Source of the DNA: UBA4655 sp964585575
GTDB lineage: Bacteria; Planctomycetota; Planctomycetia; Pirellulales; UBA1268
Assembly: GCA_964585575.1 (NCBI GenBank)
Contig: CAZPEM010000110.1
Span: 1 to 11,272 of the forward strand
Direction: 5' to 3'
DNA: 11,272 bases
Shown: positions 6,254 to 11,272 of the stretch, piece by piece
How positions within the stretch are numbered: position 1 is the stretch's first letter
Layout: each line of letters opens with the position of its first letter
Position numbers and translations under genes: made by a program
Notes under the pieces: generated by a model
The model's database searches: none
Told to the model about the DNA's origin: nothing
The model's input: only the letters and a program-made list of their open reading frames with translations

Positions 6254-7291
6254 ATGCCTGCTGCCGCTTACCGGTTTTCCCTTGGCCCCTGGAACATTGG
6301 ACGCGGCGCCGACCCGTTCGGCCCGGTCGTGCGGCCCGCCGTCACGTTCGACGACGTGCTCAAGACGGCCGTCGAACTCGGCTTCGAAGGAATCCAGTTC
6401 CACGACGACGACGCGGTGCCCGACCTCGAGAACCTTTCTCCCTCGAAGATCGTCGCCGAGGCGGAGGCAATGAAGCGGAAGCTCGACGGGATGGGGCTCG
6501 TGGCGGAATTCGTCGCCCCCCGCCTCTGGGAGCATCCCAGCGGCGTCGACGGCGGCTACACCTCGAACGACCCCGCGGCGAGGAAGTGGGCGATCGAGCG
6601 GTCGAAGCGGTCGGTGGACGTCGCGATGGCGCTCGGCTGCAACCTGATCGTGCTGTGGCCCGCCCGCGAGGGCACGGCCGTCCGCGAGAGCAAGAATCCG
6701 GTCACGGCGTCGGCCCAGCTGATCGAGGCGATCAACGCGATCCTCGCGGCGAACCCGAAGGCGAGGATCGCGATCGAGCCGAAGCCCAACGAGCCGGTCG
6801 ACCATGCCTTCATCCCGACGATCGGCCATGCCCTCGCGCTCGGCAGCCGCTCGGCCGATCCCGCGCGGGTGGGCGTGCTCATCGAGACCGCGCACGCGAT
6901 CCTCGCCGGCCTCGATCCTTCCGATGAAATGGGCTTCGCCCTCGCGGCCGGCAAGCTCTGGGGCGTACACCTCAACGACCAGAACGGCCTGAAGTTCGAC
7001 CAGGACAAGGTCTTCGGCGCCGCCAACCTGCGGAGCGCCTTCGACCAGGTGCGGGTGCTCGAGCAGGGCGGCTACGCCGCCACGGGCCAGTTCGTCGGCT
7101 TCGACGTGAAGGCCCAGCGGACCCAGAAGGCCGAGGCCGCCACGGCGCACCTCGCCACGAGCAAGGCGGTGTTCCTCAAGCTCGTCGAGAAGGCCCGCTC
7201 CTTCCCTGAAAAAACCGCCGCACAGTGCATCGCGGCCCGCGACTACGAGGCCCTCGAACGGCTCGTGCTCGAGCACCTGCTCGGCGGGTGA
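6254..7291 (+). CDS. Xylose-isomerase-like TIM-barrel protein
   Basis: This 345-residue protein resembles class I (actinobacterial-type) xylose isomerases, which interconvert aldoses and ketoses with two divalent metals. Matches in order: W13 (like W16), FHDDD at 49-53 (H50 and D53, like H54 and D57), GGYTSND at 100-106, W135 (like W137), IEPKPNEP at 174-181 (E175 and K177, like E181 and K183), IETAH at 210-214 (E211 and H214, like E217 and H220), KFDQD at 247-251 (D249 and D251, like D255 and D257) and GFDVK at 282-286 (D284, like D287). Two positions differ. H239 in VHLND replaces metal ligand D245, and G97 stands where F94 of the neighbouring subunit closes the xylose pocket. These alignments are from memory of the Streptomyces enzyme. 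It is shorter than classical enzymes (about 390 residues), with most of the C-terminal dimer arm missing. It is likely a metal-dependent sugar isomerase or epimerase; xylose is not assured. Confidence 0.85.
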   Translation: MPAAAYRFSLGPWNIGRGADPFGPVVRPAVTFDDVLKTAVELGFEGIQFHDDDAVPDLENLSPSKIVAEAEAMKRKLDGMGLVAEFVAPRLWEHPSGVDGGYTSNDPAARKWAIERSKRSVDVAMALGCNLIVLWPAREGTAVRESKNPVTASAQLIEAINAILAANPKARIAIEPKPNEPVDHAFIPTIGHALALGSRSADPARVGVLIETAHAILAGLDPSDEMGFALAAGKLWGVHLNDQNGLKFDQDKVFGAANLRSAFDQVRVLEQGGYAATGQFVGFDVKAQRTQKAEAATAHLATSKAVFLKLVEKARSFPEKTAAQCIAARDYEALERLVLEHLLGG

Positions 7292-7305
7292 ATCGACGAC
7301 CCAGC

Positions 7306-7335
7306 GAGGCATGCGGGCTCACCCGCACTCGCCTC
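7306..7335 (+). terminator. Hairpin after the isomerase-like gene
   Basis: GAGGC (7306-7310) pairs with GCCTC (7331-7335), and TGCGGG (7312-7317) pairs with CCCGCA (7322-7327) around a CTCA loop, with a small 1x3 internal loop between the stems. It begins 15 bases after the stop codon. No T-tract follows, so it would be a weak or factor-assisted terminator, or an mRNA 3'-end stabiliser. It separates the isomerase-like gene from the cytochrome-domain gene. Confidence 0.35.
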
Positions 7336-7402
7336 ACGACCGATCCTGAAGCTACCATTACGGGAGATCGGGCGTTTTGCCAGCGCCTCCAGGAACACGA
7401 CC

Positions 7403-10273
7403 ATGGCAGGCCACGAACGTTCGCGCTCCCGCGTGCTCCTCGCTTGCGTTGTCGCCGCGGCGTCCCTGCAGGCCGCGCCGGCAGCGGGCGAGGGGATCGA
7501 CTTTGCCCGACGTGTGGCGCCGCTGCTTGCGGCGCGGTGCGGATCCTGCCACGGGCCGCATGAGGCGGAGAGCGGCTACCGGATCGACCTGCGGGAGAAG
7601 GCGTTTGCAGGCGGGGATTCGGGCGCGGCTGGAATCGTCGCGGGCAAACCCGACGCGAGCGAGCTTTACGTCCGCATCACGACCAGCGACAAGGAGTCGC
7701 GGATGCCGGCGGACGGCGAGCCTCTCACGGCCCAGGAACAGGCGATTCTGAAGGAATGGATCGCGGCCGGGGCCGTCTGGCCCGATGACATCGCGACGCT
7801 GCCCGAGACGTTGCTGCCCAAGGGCGAGAGCCGACCCGCCAAGGGGGCCGGCCATTGGTCGTTCCAGCCGCTGACGCGACCCGATCTGCCGGGCATCGAC
7901 GGCGTGCCGAGCACTCCCGATGGACAGCCCGGCAACCCGATCGACGCCTTCATCGCCGCGAGGCTTTCCGAAAAGGGACTCAGCTTCAATCCCGAGGCCG
8001 ACCCACGGTCGCTCATCCGTCGCGTGTCGTTCGACCTCGTCGGGCTACCGCCGTCGCCGGAGGAGATCGCCGCCTTCGAGGAGGCCTGCCGCCGCGCCGG
8101 CGGCACCGACGGCCCCTACCGCGAGCTCGTGAATCGCCTCCTCGCGTCGCCGCATCACGGGGAGCGGTGGGCCCGCCACTGGCTCGACGTCGTGCGGTTC
8201 GCCGAGAGCAACGGGTACGAAACGAACACGGCCCGCCCGAACGCCTGGCCCTACCGCGACTGGGTCATCGCCGCGTTCAACGACGACATGCCCTTCGACC
8301 TTTTCGCGAAGGCGCAGATCGCCGGCGACGCCTCAGGCGAGGACGCGGCCACCGGGTTTCTCGTGGGCGGTCCGAAGGACGAGGTCAAGTCGCCCGATAT
8401 CGTGCTCACGTCGAACCAGCGGGCCGACGAACTGCACGACATCGTCGGCACGACGGCGTCGGCGTTCCTCGGGCTCACGGTCGGCTGTGCCCGCTGCCAC
8501 GACCACAAGTTCGACCCCGTGCCGCAGACCGACTACTACCGGATCAAGGCGGTGTTCGAGGGAGTTCAGCACGGCGAGCGGCCGATCTCCAATCAGAAGC
8601 ACGACGCCGAGCGGCAGCGTGCCATCGCGTCGCTCGAACGGCAGATCGACTCCGCGACCGGCAGGCTGGCCGAACTCCGAGCGCAGGCAGGGTCGACGGC
8701 AGGGTCACCGGCCCTGCGGCCGCAGGTCTCACCGCAGGAGAACGTCGATGCGTTCCCGGCGGTGAAGGCGAAGTTCCTGCGGTTCACCGTACTCGCCACC
8801 ACTGGCAACCTGCAGCCATGCCTCGACGAACTCGAGGTCTTCGCCACCGACGGCACGAACGTCGCCAGGACGGCCACGCCCACGGCGTCGAGCACGTTGC
8901 CCGGGCACGAGATTCACAAGCTCGAGCACGTCAACGACGGCCAGTATGGCAACCCGCACTCCTGGATCTCGAACGAAACCGGCGCGGGCTGGGTGCAACT
9001 GGCCTTCAAGGAGCCGGCCGAAATCCATCGTATCGCCTGGAGCCGCGACCGCAGTCCATCGCCGCAGTTCTCCGATCGCGTCGCCACGCGGTACGAGGTG
9101 GCCGTCTCCGACGACGGCAAGGCCTGGAAGACCGTGGCGAGCGACAAAGGTCGCATTCCCCACGGCGGCAAGGCCCCTGCTCCGACCGAACCCGCCTCGC
9201 TCTCTCCCAACGAGCGGGCCGAGGCCGATTCGCTCACCGCGCAGATCGCCGCAGCCCAGAAGGAGATGACGAAGCTCAAGGAGTCGCCGCCGGCCTACAT
9301 CGGCCGGTTCGTTCAGCCCGGCCCCACGCATCGATTCTTCAGGGGCGATCCGATGGCGCCCCGCGAGCGGATCGCTCCGGGCACCCTGACGAATTTCGGC
9401 GGCTCGATGAGCCTCGAGGAGACCGCCCCCGAGCAAGAGCGACGAAAGCGGCTCGCCGAATGGATCACCTCGAAGGACAACCCCCTCACGGCCCGGGTCA
9501 TCGCCAATCGTCTCTGGCACTACCACTTTGGCACCGGGATCGTCGACACGCCGAGCGATCTCGGCGTCAACGGTGGCAACCCCAGCCACCGCGAACTGCT
9601 CGACTGGCTCGCGGCCGAGCTCATCTCCGCAAACTGGCGGCTCAAGCACCTGCACCGGCTCATCGTCACCAGCCGCACCTACCGGCAGTCGACCGCCGCC
9701 CGCCCCGATGGCATCGCCGCCGACTCCGGCTCGCGTCTGCTCTGGCGGTATCCGCCCCGCAGGCTCGAGGCCGAACCGCTCCGCGACGCGATTCTCGCCG
9801 TGAGCGGCGGCCTCGACAGGAAGATGGGCGGCCCCGGCTTCGATCTCTTCGAGCCGAACACGAATTACGTCAAGGTCTACGCCACGAAGGAAAAGTTCTC
9901 CGGCGATGAGTTCCGCAGGATGGTCTACCAGAGCAAGCCGCGAGCGGAACTCGACACGTTCTTCGGCGCCTTCGACTGCCCCGATGCGGGCCAGGTTCAA
10001 CCCAAGCGGACGGTGAGCACGACGCCCCTCCAAGCGCTCAACATGCTCAACGGCGGCTTCCTCCTCGACCAGGCCGCCAGGTTCGCAACCCGTGTCGAGA
10101 AGGAGGCCGGCCCCAATCCGGAGGACCAGGTCCGCCGGGCTTTGCTCCTCGCGTTCGGCCGCGAGCCCACGCCCGTGGAGATGCCGGCCGCCGTCGCGCT
10201 CGTCCGCAAGCACGGCCTGCCGATGCTCTGCCGCAGCCTCTACAACGCCAGCGAATTCATCACGGTGTACTGA
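7403..10273 (+). CDS. PSCyt1-DUF1549-DUF1553 protein with inserted discoidin-like domain
   Basis: This 956-residue planctomycete protein is of unproven function, probably secreted and heme-bearing. A Sec signal peptide covers about 1-29. The PSCyt1 domain follows with C46-GS-C49-H50 (heme c) and a MPADGEPL segment at 101-108 whose Met could be an axial ligand. DUF1549 (PSCyt2) spans about 177-388, including RRVSFDLVGLPPSPEE (206-221), and ends with a second C362-AR-C365-H366 motif. Coiled-coil-prone segments at 400-428 and 603-627 flank an F5/8 type C (discoidin-like) domain at about 448-590, with VNDGQYG, WVQLAF and YEVAVSDDGKAW. RGDPMAPRE (647-655) leads into DUF1553 (PSD1, about 675-950), with NPLTARVIANRLW at 693-705 and TPLQALNMLN at 874-883. 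The ATG at 7403 has AGGA (7391-7394) eight bases upstream. The DUF1501 gene follows after 19 bases. The discoidin-like fold suggests glycan binding outside the membrane. Confidence 0.93.
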   Translation: MAGHERSRSRVLLACVVAAASLQAAPAAGEGIDFARRVAPLLAARCGSCHGPHEAESGYRIDLREKAFAGGDSGAAGIVAGKPDASELYVRITTSDKESRMPADGEPLTAQEQAILKEWIAAGAVWPDDIATLPETLLPKGESRPAKGAGHWSFQPLTRPDLPGIDGVPSTPDGQPGNPIDAFIAARLSEKGLSFNPEADPRSLIRRVSFDLVGLPPSPEEIAAFEEACRRAGGTDGPYRELVNRLLASPHHGERWARHWLDVVRFAESNGYETNTARPNAWPYRDWVIAAFNDDMPFDLFAKAQIAGDASGEDAATGFLVGGPKDEVKSPDIVLTSNQRADELHDIVGTTASAFLGLTVGCARCHDHKFDPVPQTDYYRIKAVFEGVQHGERPISNQKHDAERQRAIASLERQIDSATGRLAELRAQAGSTAGSPALRPQVSPQENVDAFPAVKAKFLRFTVLATTGNLQPCLDELEVFATDGTNVARTATPTASSTLPGHEIHKLEHVNDGQYGNPHSWISNETGAGWVQLAFKEPAEIHRIAWSRDRSPSPQFSDRVATRYEVAVSDDGKAWKTVASDKGRIPHGGKAPAPTEPASLSPNERAEADSLTAQIAAAQKEMTKLKESPPAYIGRFVQPGPTHRFFRGDPMAPRERIAPGTLTNFGGSMSLEETAPEQERRKRLAEWITSKDNPLTARVIANRLWHYHFGTGIVDTPSDLGVNGGNPSHRELLDWLAAELISANWRLKHLHRLIVTSRTYRQSTAARPDGIAADSGSRLLWRYPPRRLEAEPLRDAILAVSGGLDRKMGGPGFDLFEPNTNYVKVYATKEKFSGDEFRRMVYQSKPRAELDTFFGAFDCPDAGQVQPKRTVSTTPLQALNMLNGGFLLDQAARFATRVEKEAGPNPEDQVRRALLLAFGREPTPVEMPAAVALVRKHGLPMLCRSLYNASEFITVY

Positions 10274-10292
10274 CCCGCCCCGGAGCCGAGCC

Positions 10293-11272
10293 ATGCGCCA
10301 CGACCTCTCCCACGCCGGTCGCCGACTGCTCGACCGCCGCCAGTTCCTGCAGTGGGGCGGCACGGGGCTCGGTGGCATCGCGCTCGCCGCGCTCCTGCAC
10401 GAGGGGCGGCTCCTCGCCGCCGGGCCGCCGATCCGTCCGGCGATCGATCCGACCCAGCCGTATGCGCCCCGGACGCCACACTTCGCCGCCAAGGCGAAGA
10501 ACGTGCTCATGATCTTCTGTTCGGGCGCGATCTCGCACTTGGACACGTTCGACTACAAGCCCGAGCTCGTGCGGCGGCACGACACTCCGATGCCCACGCC
10601 GGGCGGCGAGAAGCTGATCACGTTCCAGGGGGAGCAGGGCAATCTCATCAAGCCGCTCTGGGAGTTCAAGCCGCGAGGAGAAAGCGGCACCATGACGAGC
10701 AACCTCCTGCCCATGCTCGGCGAGCTGGCCGACGAAATGTGCTTCATCCACTCGATGACGGCCAAGAGCAATACCCATGGGCCGGCCGAGACCCAGATGG
10801 CCACCGGCTTCACACTCGACGGCTTCCCGAGCATCGGGGCATGGGTCACCTACGCGCTCGGCAGCGAGTGTCGCGACCTGCCGGCCTTCGTGGCGATCCC
10901 CGATCCCCGCGGCGGCCCCCAGATCGGCCCGCGACAGTGGCAAAGCGCCTTCCTGCCGGCGGTGTTCCAGGGCACCTCCTTCAACGCCGACCGGCCGATC
11001 CCAAACCTGTTTCGGCCCGGCACGATCTCCGAGGAGGCCGATGCGGCGAGCCGGGATTTTCTCCGGAAGCTCAACGAGGACCACCTCGCCCAGCACCCCG
11101 GCGACACCGATCTCGCGGCGAGGATCTCCGCCTACGAGCTGGCTGCAAAAATGCAGCTCTCGGCGCCGCGGATCGCCGACCTCTCCGACGAGTCGGCCGA
11201 GACCTTGAAGCTCTACGGGGCCGACGACACGCAGAACTCGCTCAAGGCCCGCTTCGCCCGCAACTGCATCCT
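10293..11272 (+). CDS. DUF1501 protein, 3'-truncated by the window edge
   Basis: The first 326 codons are present; family members are usually about 430-490 residues, so roughly a third is missing. DUF1501 belongs to the alkaline phosphatase/sulfatase-like fold class, but no reaction is established. A Tat signal is visible: DRRQFL at residues 14-19, then a Gly/Ala/Leu-rich stretch (22-42). After it comes the typical first strand NVLMIFCSGAISHLDTFDYKPEL (70-92) with D84 and D87, then SNTHGPAETQMATG (159-172), whose His and Thr/Gly are conserved in the family. The usual GGPS-like loop reads SGAIS here. The ATG at 10293 has GGAG (10282-10285) seven bases upstream and lies 19 bases after the stop of the PSD1 gene, giving the standard planctomycete PSD1-DUF1501 operon. 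The cytochrome partner appears to use Sec (heme attached outside) and this one Tat. Confidence 0.92.
   Translation, partial: MRHDLSHAGRRLLDRRQFLQWGGTGLGGIALAALLHEGRLLAAGPPIRPAIDPTQPYAPRTPHFAAKAKNVLMIFCSGAISHLDTFDYKPELVRRHDTPMPTPGGEKLITFQGEQGNLIKPLWEFKPRGESGTMTSNLLPMLGELADEMCFIHSMTAKSNTHGPAETQMATGFTLDGFPSIGAWVTYALGSECRDLPAFVAIPDPRGGPQIGPRQWQSAFLPAVFQGTSFNADRPIPNLFRPGTISEEADAASRDFLRKLNEDHLAQHPGDTDLAARISAYELAAKMQLSAPRIADLSDESAETLKLYGADDTQNSLKARFARNCI

Noticed and set aside
6074..7312. Minus-strand extension of the aldolase-like frame across the isomerase-like gene
   Set aside because: It is antisense to a clearly conserved barrel protein, and its composition is Arg/Asp/Gly-rich shadow sequence.
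7855..9909. Plus-strand 684-residue frame within the PSD1 gene
   Set aside because: It is an out-of-frame shadow of the PSD1 gene, rich in Arg, without any domain motif.
8729..10546. Minus-strand 605-residue frame opposite the PSD1 and DUF1501 genes
   Set aside because: It is antisense to conserved domains of both genes, with no recognisable motif and no ribosome binding site support sought or needed.

Overview
The window looks like chromosomal DNA of a planctomycete, most likely of the Pirellulales type. The clearest evidence is at the right end: a PSCyt1-DUF1549-DUF1553 (PSD1) protein directly followed by a DUF1501 protein. That pair is a hallmark of Planctomycetota and is expanded in their genomes. 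The DNA is strongly G+C-rich with G/C-ending codons, so long open frames also exist antisense to real genes. No tRNA, rRNA, CRISPR array, transposase or phage gene was seen.

Layout. Positions 1-261 are non-coding and repeat-rich (direct and inverted copies of short G+C-rich motifs, plus a hairpin). Then comes a housekeeping block: rnc (RNase III, minus strand) diverges from an exported HtrA/DegP-type serine protease (plus), which is followed 22 bases later by pdxJ (pyridoxine 5'-phosphate synthase). pdxJ converges, with a 16-base gap, on a minus-strand pair: a TIM-barrel aldolase-like protein and, 26 bases downstream, a Gfo/Idh/MocA oxidoreductase with a twin-arginine signal. Divergent from this pair, across about 180 bases containing a small palindrome, is a xylose-isomerase-type TIM-barrel protein (plus). 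A 111-base gap with a hairpin separates it from the PSD1 gene, a large secreted c-type cytochrome-like protein carrying a discoidin-like domain. The DUF1501 gene starts 19 bases after that and runs off the window.

How the genes may work together. The minus-strand pair plus the divergent isomerase-like gene look like a small carbohydrate module: an isomerase-like enzyme, an aldolase-like enzyme and an exported dehydrogenase-like enzyme. The PSD1/DUF1501 pair probably acts outside the cytoplasmic membrane, and its discoidin-like domain suggests binding to a glycan. These links rest on neighbourhood and domain content; no substrate can be read from the sequence.

Most notable points: the xylose-isomerase-like protein has a histidine where classical enzymes have a metal-binding aspartate; a perfect 14-bp palindrome lies between a Shine-Dalgarno at the end of the protease gene and the pdxJ start; a discoidin-like domain is inserted between two coiled-coil segments of the PSD1 protein; and a repeat family lies downstream of rnc. 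Nothing here is clearly a previously undescribed system.
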